Shown here: positions 27,029-35,959 of the stretch, one piece after another
Position numbering within the stretch: position 1 is the first letter of the stretch
Layout of the letters: each line of letters opens with the position of its first letter
Origin: CAWHYG01 sp963833505
GTDB taxonomy: Bacteria; Eisenbacteria; RBG-16-71-46; CAIMUX01
Assembly: GCA_963833505.1 (NCBI GenBank)
Contig: CAWHYG010000015.1
Location: 186,001 to 250,000, forward strand
DNA length: 64,000 bases
Direction of reading: 5' to 3'
Made by a program: the position numbers and the translations under genes
Notes under the pieces: model-generated
What the model saw: only the letters and a program-made list of their open reading frames with translations
What the model was told of the DNA's origin: nothing
Database searches by the model: none

Positions 27029-27796
27029 TCAGCGATAGAGGCTCTTGATCGCCCCCCAGCTCGTGCTCTTCGCCGGCGTCGGGTTTTCGTTGACCCAGGC
27101 GCCGATCCCGAGCGACGCCGGTGGATTCCCCGCCTTGGTGCCACGTTCCCCACTATTGGGCTGCGGCCAGACCATGGTCACGGAGTTCCATCCGGTGGGG
27201 TATCCGATTCCCGGAGCGATGTTGGTCATGGAAACTCCCGGATTCACAGTGTCCTCAGCGACATACCACTGCGCCGGAGAATTGGTGTTGTCGGTCCAGA
27301 AGCCGATCCAGAAAAAGCCGTTGACCGAGTTACCATACGGAAAAGGGAGGTTGACACAGGTCACACTCGGCCAGAGCGCCGGAGGGCTCCCGGGGGTCAG
27401 GTTCCAGACGAAGGCGAGGACGGGGCCGGGCATGCCGTCATTGTCACTCCACATGATGGCATCGAACGCGCCCGTGGTGTAGTTCAGGTTGTTCGGATCC
27501 TGCGTAAGGTCAAGCTGAATCCCTGTGACCGTGCCGATGGCGGAATATTGCTCAGCGAAGGCGCCGTAGTAAGGCGGAATGGTGCCATCGTACTGCCAGG
27601 CCACCGCGTTGGTCACGCTGCTGCCCGGGAGAAGGTCCTGAACGAGAATCCCGGTGCCGCCCGAACCGATACAACTGGGCGTGATCAATCCTCCGCCGCC
27701 TAGAACCGGGGCCCAGTTCGGGTGGGCCGACGCGATGGAGATGCCCGCCAGTGGGATGAGTACGACGAAGACAGAGAGTGTGATCAGGGCTTTCAT
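27029..27796 (-). CDS. exported GAFAE-family protein with C-terminal TWG-type tail
   Basis: 255 residues from ATG 27796 with AGGAGG eight bases upstream. Signal peptide: MKALITLSVFVVLIPLAGIS..ASA. The mature part shares YYGAFAEQYS, GIQLDLT, AIMWSDNDGMPGPV, FFWIGFWTD and IAPGIGYPTGWNSVTMVW with the protein at 23291. After SLGIGAWV it carries an extra tail, NENPTPAKSTSWGAIKSLYR, that paralogues lack. It begins 51 bp after the stop of CHAT2 on the same strand, so the two are probably cotranscribed. It is a candidate partner or substrate of CHAT2 by position only. Confidence 0.8.
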   Translation of the reverse strand: MKALITLSVFVVLIPLAGISIASAHPNWAPVLGGGGLITPSCIGSGGTGILVQDLLPGSSVTNAVAWQYDGTIPPYYGAFAEQYSAIGTVTGIQLDLTQDPNNLNYTTGAFDAIMWSDNDGMPGPVLAFVWNLTPGSPPALWPSVTCVNLPFPYGNSVNGFFWIGFWTDNTNSPAQWYVAEDTVNPGVSMTNIAPGIGYPTGWNSVTMVWPQPNSGERGTKAGNPPASLGIGAWVNENPTPAKSTSWGAIKSLYR

Positions 27797-27847
27797 GCGA
27801 AAAACCTCCTGAAGGCTGACCGGGCTAGCCTCCTCCGAAGACACACG

Positions 27848-30463
27848 CTACGAATCCCCTGCATCTCCCAGGAGTATGAACGCCGCCCAATACGCGGGAC
27901 TGGCAAAGGGCCGGCTGCCGTCAGCCTCGAGATACTCCCGCAGCCAGCGCTTGGCTTCCTGCAAGGCGACGGCTTTCGGCATCGGTCGCGCCACGTAGCC
28001 CATGCGGGAATCGCCGAAGGAGCCGGCCAGGTCTTCGTAGAACCGGCCCATGAGCAGACAGGTGGCCCGGTCGTCCACGTCCCAGAGGCTCACGAGGACA
28101 CACCTCGCCCCGGCATGGAGCAGCGCCCCGGTGAGCCCGAGCGAGGTCTCTTGCATCAAGCTGTACGTTCCGGTCTGGCACGCGCTCAGGGTGACGAGGT
28201 CGGCACTTAGCTTCCAGGTTGACCGGATCTCCCCCGCCGTGAGCACTCCGTCACTCGCTGAGGAGACCCCCGCGTCCGCAACCGCCACGGCGGGCGCCGT
28301 CCGGGACAGCAGGATCGCCGAGCGCGTCGGAACATGAGGATCCATCACGGCATGAGTGGCAAAGTGGATCAAGTCGTACTCTTCCAGCTTGCCGGACGTG
28401 GCCAGACGCGTGATCTCCCTTTTCGACGCTTCCTTCCCGACCAGGACGGTGCAGGAGGGGAAGATCCGGGCAATTCGCCGGACCTCGTCCCCCGATCCGG
28501 GCAGGGGGGAAACTGCCCCCAACGCTCCCGGTTGGTTGACGAGCGCCCGTGGCCGGAGGCCCGGATCTCCGCGGCGAAAATTCCTCGACCTTGAAGGACC
28601 CAAAACCTGTCCCGCCGCCAGATCCCCTGCGGTCTCCACGTCCTTCGCCCCCGGCCCGAAGTCCGGATCCCCGACGGCGAGCGCGTGCCATGTCTGCGGG
28701 GATTTGATCAGGCCGCGTTGCTCCCGCAGCCGGGCAAAGAGGGTGGCGGATGGAGTATAGGAGACAGAAAACCGGTCGCCGATCCACGTGCCGGATGAAT
28801 CCATCAGGGCCTCGGCGGGCACCTGGGACCAGGACATCGCCTGGACCACGACGAGCTGATCGACCCCGCGCAGGCACCTCTCCAGCGGCGCCAGGCTCGC
28901 CTCATAGACCGACCTCGCGTCCTGCGCGAGGTCAGGGGTGACCGGCCCGCGAAAGGGCCAGCCGGCCTCGCCACGGAGCCCGGTGAGCAACCCGCCGAAA
29001 TTCCAGCTGCGTGGCTGCTCGCCCTGGCCGTCGGGGGGACCAATCCGCACCCACTGGATCGGTCCGACCTGGCGGATCACATAGCCCCAGAGCGGATAAA
29101 CCGAGATGCCGGAGCTGTTGCGGTACGCATCCATCCACCCTATGAGAGCGGCATGTTCCGAAAGAGCGGCCTGGACGGTTTCCAGCTTACAAATCCGTGG
29201 ACGACCCGGGGCGACGCCGGGATCGGCGCTGGGGCGTGACTCATTCCCATCCGAGAGAACGGACTCGTCCAGAAGCACCCGGTTCAGACCCTGCTCCAGC
29301 GAGCCCCACGCTTCCTCTCCCTTTCCCTGCATGAGCTGAGTGACGGCGAGGGTCGTGTAGGGAAAGAACTCGTGGGCCGGAGCAGCGCCGGGCATCCCTT
29401 GCTCGTAGATCATCTCGTACAGGTCTATGACCTCACGCGAGCCAAGTTCCGCCTCCCGGTACCTGCCTTGCTTACACAAGATCTTGACTTGCAGGCTGAG
29501 GCTGAGGGCGAGAGTTTCCTTGCTCACGCCGGGAACATCCCGAGACAGCTTCACGGCCTGGCGCAGATAGGGAGCGGCCTTCTTCCAATCGCCGCTCATG
29601 AAGTGGGTCAGTCCGAGGTCACAAAGGCTCTCAACAACGTCTGGGTGCCTGGACCCCAGGGTTTCCCGGCGCATTCGCAGCGCTTCCCGAAACCCCCGGA
29701 TGGCCTGATCATAATGTCGTAACCTCCGGTCGAGGTCCGCCAGGCTGTTCAGGCTGGAGGCCACGGCCGGGTCTTTCCGGCCGAAAAGCTCCCGTCGGAG
29801 AACAAGGGATCGTTGCAGATGGGATCGCGCTTCGTCATCGCGACCGAGTAGTTGGTCCATTTGCCCGACCAACTCCAGGCTCCGGGCAACGTCCGGATGC
29901 TTCTCCCCCAGGATCTTTCGCCGCAATTCCAGGGCGCGGGAATGGAGGTCCAAGGCTTCGGAACAGTCGCCCTGAAAACAGCGCAGTTCCCCCAGGGCGG
30001 TCAGGGAAACGGCCACGTCCGGGTGGTCAGCACCCAGGAGCCGGCGGCGGGTGTCGAGCTGTTGGTTTGCCAGTACGACACCCTTGCGATATTCCGCGTC
30101 CATCAGGGTACGGGCGATGACGGGGTCTCGGCGATCGGCCTCGGCCAGCGCTTGCCGGCAGGAGTCCGGCAGGGAGACGATGTGCTCGAGCGTAGCCACC
30201 AACCGGATCGCGTCTTCCTTCCGCCAAGGCGCGGCCCGGCGGTCGTTCTCCAGCTCCTGCTCCAGCGATCGCCCGAGGTGGAGCGCTTCCTGGTATTGAC
30301 CGGAACCCCGAAGCTGGGAGATCTCGGCCGCGACCGCATGCTCCCGGGCGAGGCAGGCGCGGGGAAGCAAGGTGTCTCGATACAGGAATAGCCCGACGAC
30401 CGCCAACGCTGAGAACATGCCAAGACCGAGGCACAAGACGGGCTGCCGGAGCCTTGCGCTCAC
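27848..30463 (-). CDS. TPR-CHAT caspase-like protein 2
   Basis: 871 residues from GTG 30463. It is a full-length paralogue of CHAT1: an N-terminal hydrophobic segment (LCLGLGMFSALAVVGLFLY), TPRs with LGEKHPDVARSLE-type repeats, and a C-terminal CHAT domain with His704 (IHFATHA) and Cys762 (LSACQTG). Conservation is high throughout, so the dyad is probably functional. Unlike CHAT1 it has no intact sigma/anti-sigma pair upstream; only their fused stumps remain (30477-30690). The tagged exported-protein gene at 27029 follows by 51 bp. Confidence 0.9.
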   Translation of the reverse strand: MSARLRQPVLCLGLGMFSALAVVGLFLYRDTLLPRACLAREHAVAAEISQLRGSGQYQEALHLGRSLEQELENDRRAAPWRKEDAIRLVATLEHIVSLPDSCRQALAEADRRDPVIARTLMDAEYRKGVVLANQQLDTRRRLLGADHPDVAVSLTALGELRCFQGDCSEALDLHSRALELRRKILGEKHPDVARSLELVGQMDQLLGRDDEARSHLQRSLVLRRELFGRKDPAVASSLNSLADLDRRLRHYDQAIRGFREALRMRRETLGSRHPDVVESLCDLGLTHFMSGDWKKAAPYLRQAVKLSRDVPGVSKETLALSLSLQVKILCKQGRYREAELGSREVIDLYEMIYEQGMPGAAPAHEFFPYTTLAVTQLMQGKGEEAWGSLEQGLNRVLLDESVLSDGNESRPSADPGVAPGRPRICKLETVQAALSEHAALIGWMDAYRNSSGISVYPLWGYVIRQVGPIQWVRIGPPDGQGEQPRSWNFGGLLTGLRGEAGWPFRGPVTPDLAQDARSVYEASLAPLERCLRGVDQLVVVQAMSWSQVPAEALMDSSGTWIGDRFSVSYTPSATLFARLREQRGLIKSPQTWHALAVGDPDFGPGAKDVETAGDLAAGQVLGPSRSRNFRRGDPGLRPRALVNQPGALGAVSPLPGSGDEVRRIARIFPSCTVLVGKEASKREITRLATSGKLEEYDLIHFATHAVMDPHVPTRSAILLSRTAPAVAVADAGVSSASDGVLTAGEIRSTWKLSADLVTLSACQTGTYSLMQETSLGLTGALLHAGARCVLVSLWDVDDRATCLLMGRFYEDLAGSFGDSRMGYVARPMPKAVALQEAKRWLREYLEADGSRPFASPAYWAAFILLGDAGDS

Positions 30464-30476
30464 TGACTCGCTCCGA

Positions 30477-30690
30477 CCGGTGATCCTTGGGATTTCGGGA
30501 GCCGCGTCCGGCCGTGAGGGAGCGGGCCCGGTCCCCGATCTCCCCTGGATACGTCGTCAGGATCTTGAGGAGCGAGTCTGCGCACGCGCGGTTGAAACCG
30601 GGCCGAATCCTTTTTGATGAGCCGTTCCCCCCTCTTTGAACATCGCTTCAGCGCTCGGATCACTCGACGCGAGACGGCCTGGTCACTGTT
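30477..30690 (-). pseudogene. deletion scar: stumps of sigma and anti-sigma genes upstream of CHAT2
   Basis: On the minus strand, 30690-30593 reads KRGERLIKKDSARFQP, matching KRGERLIEKDSARIQP at the sigma N-terminus. From 30578 to 30487, in another frame, it reads DSLLKILTTYPGEIGDRARS, matching DSLRRVLAASGGEVGDRARS at the anti-sigma C-terminus. About 1.6 kb present in locus 1 (between ~21191 and ~22774) is missing. The sigma start codon is also lost. The upstream conserved region continues to ~30790. Confidence 0.8.
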
Positions 30691-30741
30691 ACATCTAGTC
30701 TCGGTTGGCCCGAAGGTCAATTCATTTCGTGACTGCGACAG

Positions 30742-31416
30742 ATGCGTTCATCTTATGCGTTTGTTCCGTTTTTCACAAGAGCGACGTCGCTGGTCGCAGG
30801 CCCTGGTCATCGCTTGATCGTCGGGAGCCGGTCCGGGGGGTGCCCCGGGACGCTTCTGATGAACGCCGACGGCCACTATGAGGACGCCTATGTCTGGCAG
30901 GGCGTGGGAGATCCGCAATACTTCTCGGTGTTCCCGTGCCGGTGTGCTCCCTGCTTCTTCGCTCCCTGCGGTGGATTCGCGGAATGCTATACCGGGCCTG
31001 CCGGCGGCGGGCACGTCAACGGGATCGAGCTGGCCGTGACCACGATGACCAATCCGGGAACGAAGAACCCTCCCGACGTCTACGTCTGGAGGGATGCCGG
31101 GGGTAAACCGGGGACGATCATCCAGTACATTCCTCGCTCCAGTTTTGCCCCCTTCAGCGTCAGCCCTTTCCCGAACGTCAATCTGGTCGCGCTCTGTTTC
31201 CCGACTCCGGTCGCCGTGCCCGCCGGGTCCTTCTGGATTGGATACAAGGATTATCCGGGCGACTTCATGATCTGTGCCGACCTGGACGGCTTCGGCGGCT
31301 GCCCCCTGACCTACATCTCCCCCTCCGTCAAGACCAGCCCACCCGGCTGGCAAAGTGTATCCATCGTTTGGGGTCCGACGCAGTCTCTCGGGATCGGAGC
31401 GTGGGTCGGCCCGTAG
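30742..31416 (+). CDS. exported-family paralogue with replaced N-terminus
   Basis: The frame from ATG 30742 encodes 224 residues, but the first ~25 come from the conserved region upstream of the deleted sigma gene rather than from a signal peptide. The family fold starts near GGCPGTLLMNADGHYEDAYVW, with PCGGFAECYTGPAGGGHVNGI, VYVWRDAGGKPG, AGSFWIGYKDYPGDFMICAD and LDGFGGCPLTYI. It ends SLGIGAWVGP, exactly where the 27029 protein continues into its TWG tail. It is probably a 5'-truncated copy joined to foreign leader sequence. It is divergent from CHAT2 and convergent with the M16 peptidase. Confidence 0.6.
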   Translation: MRSSYAFVPFFTRATSLVAGPGHRLIVGSRSGGCPGTLLMNADGHYEDAYVWQGVGDPQYFSVFPCRCAPCFFAPCGGFAECYTGPAGGGHVNGIELAVTTMTNPGTKNPPDVYVWRDAGGKPGTIIQYIPRSSFAPFSVSPFPNVNLVALCFPTPVAVPAGSFWIGYKDYPGDFMICADLDGFGGCPLTYISPSVKTSPPGWQSVSIVWGPTQSLGIGAWVGP

Positions 31417-31536
31417 AATCGTGTCCCTTCGGCAAGCGTGCGTGAGCACGTCAGGTCCGGGATGCCGGTGCGATCGTGCTCCGGATCGGAACCCTGGCCG
31501 GCCCGAGACGACCTCCACTCGCGGTCAATTTCCTTA

Positions 31537-34266
31537 TCAGGCCGGATCCGTTCCCTCCACTTGTCCTTTGTTCTCCGACCCGGCGCGCGGCGGCTCCTGC
31601 GTCTCTGCAGGCGGTGCCTTCTTCGCCGCTCCGGCGAAGTCTCCCGCCCGGGCGATCGAGATCCTGCTCGGATCAATGTGCCGCTTTACCGCTGCGAGGA
31701 TCTGACCCGGCGTGAGATCCTGCACCGCCTGTTCCACCCGGGCGTCCCAGTCGAAGGTCCGCTCGTTGAAGGCGTGTTCAACCAGCTGGCGGGCCACGTT
31801 GCGGTCCTGCGAGCGGGAGACCTGCCGCTGCTGCAGCCAGCCCGACTTCGCCGCGGCCATCTCGCCGGCGGTGAATCCCTGGTCCACGACGCGGGCGATC
31901 TCCTCCTGGAAGGCCGTAACGAACCTGGCGTTGTTCTGCGGCGCGTAGATCGCGAACGAGCCGAAGGCCGCGCTGCTGTCCCAACGTCCGGCGAAGAAGA
32001 ACGACCCCACGCTGTAGCTCAGCCCTTCCTTCTGGCGGATGCGGACGGCGAGCCGGGAGTTCAGGAATCCGCCCCCCGTCATGTAGTTCGCCAGAACGAG
32101 CGCGGGATAGTCGGGGTCGTCATCCCGCAGGTTGACCCGCAGGCCGGCCCGGAAGGAAGCGCTCTCCTTGTCCGCAGTCTCGACCAACTGGTTGATCGGC
32201 GCCACGTCCACAAAGTGTTCGTCGATCCGATGGAACGGCTTCGGGCTTTTCCAGTCGCCGAAGAGGCTCGCGATCAAGGTCGCGGTCGAGTCCGGGGGGA
32301 AGTCGCCCACTACCGCGACCTCACCCGAGGACGCCCCGTAGAAGTCCCTGTGAAACCTGACGACGTCTTGGAGTTTGAGCGCTTTCGCGCGGCCGATGCC
32401 CTCCTCCGGCGTCGGAAGGTAGCGCGCGTCCTCCGGCGGATACGAATAGAGATGTCTCTGCACGAGAGAGCTCGAAAGGTGCCGCGGATCGGACTTGGAC
32501 TCTTCCAACGCCGCCAGGTGTTCCTGCCGGAGCAGCTCGAACTCGGAATCGGGGAACGACGGCGAGCGCAGGATCTCCGCCGCCAGCTTGAGGACGTCGG
32601 GCAGATCGGCCGTGTCGCATTCGCCCCCGAGGATGACGCCCTGGGCCCCGCCGAAGATCCGGATCCGCGCCTTCAGCCGATCCAGCTCGTCGGAAATCTG
32701 CTGTCGCGTGTGCCGGCGCGTTCCGCGCATCAGCATGTCGGCGGCCGCGTCTCCCGCCGCGGCCCGGCCCCAAAGGCTCTGCTCGTCGCCGAAGTGCAGG
32801 TCGATGGCGAAATTCGCGGAGGAGCCGCGGGTCTTCTTCGACAGCACCGCCAGCTTGAGGCCGCCGGGAAGGCTGGAACGCATCACGTGGGCTTCGATGT
32901 TCTCCGGCGTGACGGAGAACTCCTCGCCCTTCGCCATGCCGGCCCCGCCGGCGTATCCCGAGACCAGCGAGGCGACATCCGGAGTCGGGGGAATCTCCAC
33001 CCGCTCGGGCGCGGTCGTGGGAATGAAGCGTCCGACCGTTCGATTGTCACGTCGGAGGTAGGCGGCAGCCACCCGTTGCACGTCCTCCGCCTTCACCGCC
33101 TGGAGGTGATCCCGGTGCAAGAAGATCATCCGCCAATCTCCCAGCGCCGCCCATTCCGACAGTCCGATGGCCGCGCGCTGGCTGTCGCGCATGGTCAGCT
33201 CCCAGTCCTTGAGCAGGCTCGCCTTGGCCCGATCGACCTCTTCCGGCGTGGGCGGAGCGATCCCCGCCGACTCTGCGATCCGGATCATCTGGTCCTCGAC
33301 CTCGCCGGCCGGCTGATCCCTGGTCAGCTCGGAGGTCAGAATGAGCATTCCGGGATCGCGGATCTGCATGGCCCAGGCGCTGACCGAGGTGGCCTGGCGC
33401 GCTTCGACCAGGGCCTTGTACAAACGTCCCGAGGGGGCGTCGCCGAGAATGGACGCGAGGATCTCGAGTACCGGATGGTCGGGGTGGGATCCGGCCGGAA
33501 TGTGATAGCCCACTCCGATCGCCTGCGTCTCGCCGACCCGACGCAGCGTGACGGAGCGCTCGCCGTCCTGCGGCGGCTCGACGGTATAGGTCACGGGAAG
33601 CGCCCGCTCCGACTTGGGTATGGCGCCGAACTTCTCCTGGATGAGCGCCAGCGCTCGGGAAGCATCGCACTTCCCGGCCACGACGAGAACCGCGTTGTCG
33701 GGCTGGTACCAGGTCCGGTAGAAGGCCTGGAGCCGTTCGATGGGAACCAGCTCGATGTCCGAGCGCGCTCCGATCGTCGGGTGGCCGTAGTTGTGCCAGA
33801 GGTAGGCGGTTTCCATCAGCCGGTCCTGCATGACCGAACGAGGGTGGTTCTCGCCGACCTCATGTTCGTTCCGGACCACGGTCATCTCGGACTGGAGATC
33901 CTTCTTCGCGATGAAGCTGTTCACCATCCGGTCCGCTTCGAGATCCAGCGCCCAGGCCAGGTTTTCGCCGGTGGCGGCGAAGGTCTCGAAATAGTTGGTC
34001 CGGTCGAGCCAGGTCGAACCGTTGGGCCGGGCGCCGTGGGACGAGAGCTCATTCGGAACGTTGGGATGTCCTTTTGAGCCCTTGAACATCATGTGTTCGA
34101 GCAGGTGCGCCATTCCCGTTTCGCCGTAGTTTTCGCAGCGCGATCCGACCAGGTAGGTGATGTTGACGGTCGTCGTCTGCTTCGACGGATCCGGAAAGAG
34201 GAGAATCCGAAGGCCGTTGGACAGCCGGTATTCGTCGATCCCCTCGACCGAGGCGACCTTGAGCAT
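31537..34266 (-). CDS. M16 family zinc metallopeptidase (two-domain, pitrilysin/insulinase type)
   Basis: 909 residues. The inverted zinc motif HLLEH is at residues 54-58 (GMAHLLEHMMFKG), and the third ligand region is TVVRNEHEVGENHP. Two M16 halves are visible: an N-terminal catalytic half with LVGSRCENYGETG and a second half beginning near residue 450, with the RR-Y-type C-terminal region VGSFFFAGRWDSSAAFGSF. M16 enzymes degrade peptides inside a closed clam-shell chamber. The second half is catalytically inactive, as usual. No signal peptide at this start; the gene would be cytosolic unless a start has been lost. The last residues are low-complexity. Confidence 0.9.
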   Translation of the reverse strand: MLKVASVEGIDEYRLSNGLRILLFPDPSKQTTTVNITYLVGSRCENYGETGMAHLLEHMMFKGSKGHPNVPNELSSHGARPNGSTWLDRTNYFETFAATGENLAWALDLEADRMVNSFIAKKDLQSEMTVVRNEHEVGENHPRSVMQDRLMETAYLWHNYGHPTIGARSDIELVPIERLQAFYRTWYQPDNAVLVVAGKCDASRALALIQEKFGAIPKSERALPVTYTVEPPQDGERSVTLRRVGETQAIGVGYHIPAGSHPDHPVLEILASILGDAPSGRLYKALVEARQATSVSAWAMQIRDPGMLILTSELTRDQPAGEVEDQMIRIAESAGIAPPTPEEVDRAKASLLKDWELTMRDSQRAAIGLSEWAALGDWRMIFLHRDHLQAVKAEDVQRVAAAYLRRDNRTVGRFIPTTAPERVEIPPTPDVASLVSGYAGGAGMAKGEEFSVTPENIEAHVMRSSLPGGLKLAVLSKKTRGSSANFAIDLHFGDEQSLWGRAAAGDAAADMLMRGTRRHTRQQISDELDRLKARIRIFGGAQGVILGGECDTADLPDVLKLAAEILRSPSFPDSEFELLRQEHLAALEESKSDPRHLSSSLVQRHLYSYPPEDARYLPTPEEGIGRAKALKLQDVVRFHRDFYGASSGEVAVVGDFPPDSTATLIASLFGDWKSPKPFHRIDEHFVDVAPINQLVETADKESASFRAGLRVNLRDDDPDYPALVLANYMTGGGFLNSRLAVRIRQKEGLSYSVGSFFFAGRWDSSAAFGSFAIYAPQNNARFVTAFQEEIARVVDQGFTAGEMAAAKSGWLQQRQVSRSQDRNVARQLVEHAFNERTFDWDARVEQAVQDLTPGQILAAVKRHIDPSRISIARAGDFAGAAKKAPPAETQEPPRAGSENKGQVEGTDPA

Positions 34267-34650
34267 CCCGGAAGACTACCCGGAAAAGCCCGGACCGGGC
34301 GCGCCTGAGACCTCCGGCACGATCCGCCCGGCCATGAAGAGGGGAGACCCGGCAGACGACGCGAATGCGAGATGGAATTTCATGGCCCTTCCTCCGTGCG
34401 CGGCCCGGCCGGTCCCGATCGTCGCCGGCCGGCAAACCGGCGATCGGACCGATTTCACAGAATACCGTCGCGGATGGAGGGACGCAATCTCTCGATGATC
34501 GCCGAGCCAACCGGGTCCGCGCCGCAGATCCCGGGCTTCGGGCTCAAGCCCCGCCAGGACCGCGCCGCAGAGTCCCAAACTCCGGGATCGGCCCCACCGG
34601 GGTCGCACCCGAGATCCCGCCCGGCGCGGACGAACCCGCGCGGGTCATTC
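34267..34650. other. gene-free stretch
   Basis: About 380 bp upstream of the M16 gene with no supported gene. A 35-codon open stretch starts at a minus-strand ATG near 34383 and stops just before the M16 start. It looks neither like a signal peptide nor like a conserved leader. Confidence 0.35.
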
Positions 34651-34687
34651 CAAAACAACCCGGAGCCTCTGGTTGGAGGCTCCGGGT
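34651..34687 (-). terminator. intrinsic terminator
   Basis: CCGGAGCCTC (34660-34669) pairs with GAGGCTCCGG (34676-34685). On the minus strand GTTGTTTTGG follows. It serves the small exported protein ending at 34769. Confidence 0.75.
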
Positions 34688-34768
34688 ACGGGTGAAGATC
34701 CCCGAACGGAATCAGCTATTCCGGCATCGTCGAAGTCAACTCTGGCCCGCAATCTCCACCGCTGCGCC

Positions 34769-35155
34769 TTATGGCTTGGCCGCGGCGGCTGGAATGGCGC
34801 CCATCAGATAGACCACGTTGTCTTTGGCTACCTCGATGTCCCGGAAACGGCCGATCGGGCAGTCCGGGCCGGAGATGGTGGTCACGCCGCCCCCGCGCGC
34901 GGTGGCGTTGATCTCGCCGATCATTTCCTGGCCGCGATCGCCGCCGGTGTAGCGGACCAGATAGATTCCGAGGTCGAGTCCCTGAACGGAAATCTCGTCC
35001 GAGGCTCCGCGCTCGTCGCAGACGATCTTGACGAGACCGCTCGCCGGTCCGCCGTTCACCGAGTGAAGCGGCACGTTGAGGGTGAAGGCGGACGCCGTGG
35101 ACGCGAGTCCGAGGACGAGTCCCGCCGACAGCATGATCCAAATTGTACGCTTCAT
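34769..35155 (-). CDS. small exported protein, unknown function
   Basis: 128 residues; ATG 35155 behind AAGGAGG. The signal peptide is MKRTIWIMLSAGLVLGLASTASA, cleaved before FTLNVPLHS. The mature protein is ~105 residues of mixed beta sequence with two cysteines (KIVCDERG, GPDCPIGR) that could form a disulfide. No family recognised. It is a single-gene unit with its own promoter (35246-35275) and terminator (34651-34687). Confidence 0.75.
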   Translation of the reverse strand: MKRTIWIMLSAGLVLGLASTASAFTLNVPLHSVNGGPASGLVKIVCDERGASDEISVQGLDLGIYLVRYTGGDRGQEMIGEINATARGGGVTTISGPDCPIGRFRDIEVAKDNVVYLMGAIPAAAAKP

Positions 35156-35245
35156 TGCTATCCTCCTTCGGATCTTGAATTCCGGTGCGCCGGGCTCTTC
35201 ACTGGGGTCGACTGTCTAACAGCTTTCAGACGCACCTACACGCGG

Positions 35246-35275
35246 ATTATACACCGCGGATTCACACCTGGTTCA
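35246..35275 (-). promoter_or_regulatory. sigma70-like promoter
   Basis: On the minus strand TGAACC (35275-35270), an 18-bp spacer and a perfect TATAAT (35251-35246), 90 bases before ATG 35155. Confidence 0.5.
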
Positions 35276-35787
35276 TGTTTTTTGCGAGTTCGATGTCTTC
35301 GCCCGTTCCGCATCCGGTCGAGACCTCCGATCGTATAATGCCGGTCCAGGCTACTGGAAATGTCCCCCGTGAACTGTCGGAGTTTCACTGCGACCGCCGC
35401 AGAGCGGGATCGTTCGACGGAACCAGGTTCCGCCCCCATGAATCCGGATAATCGACGCTGAAGTACAATGAAGGCGGAGATCGCCGCTCTGCGGGTCAAA
35501 GGGCCGAACCTCGTTGCGCGACCGGCGGCGGAGGAGGCACGCCACCGGATGTCGGATGGCAAGTCGGCACCGATCGGGCGAGACATTGGAACTCGCATGG
35601 CGTCCGTCCGCCTGCCGGGGCGAGAAGCGCAGGCCGCATGGTGGATCGGCACGGCGCAACGAAATGGCGAACGTCGGATGGTGCATCCGCCATGGGATTG
35701 GAATCGGCCGAAATCGACATTCCAGTTCGACCGGAGAATCGCCCATTCGGGAAACCTGCTCCTGGATTATCATCGGAAGTTCGCTGG

Positions 35788-35858
35788 CCCGCATTGGCGC
35801 AACGCCGCCACGGCGGGCAGATCCGCTGCCGCAGCAGGGGGTTCATGAATGATACGGG
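35788..35858 (+). repeat. internally deleted copy of the 178-bp repeat (copy 5)
   Basis: The left end CCCGCATT joins directly to the right half of the element (GCGCAACGC..GGCGGGCAGATCCGCTGCC...GAATGATACGGG). About 107 internal bases are missing. CTGG abuts the left end and lies one base beyond the right end, which fits a 4-bp target duplication. The remaining 35156-35959 stretch holds a TATAAT-like box at ~35332-35337 but no supported gene. Confidence 0.75.
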
Positions 35859-35959
35859 CCTGGCAGTCCGGCGAGGCTCAGGTTGGCCTGGTTCCGGGCC
35901 CAGGATCCGGCCGGAACGCGTTCCGTTGGCGTGATCGGCGGCGGAGGGGGACAGGGGTC

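Noticed and set aside
31438..34077. 879-codon plus-strand ORF opposite the M16 peptidase
   Set aside because: It is the antisense shadow of a gene with a clear zinc motif and shows no domain pattern of its own.
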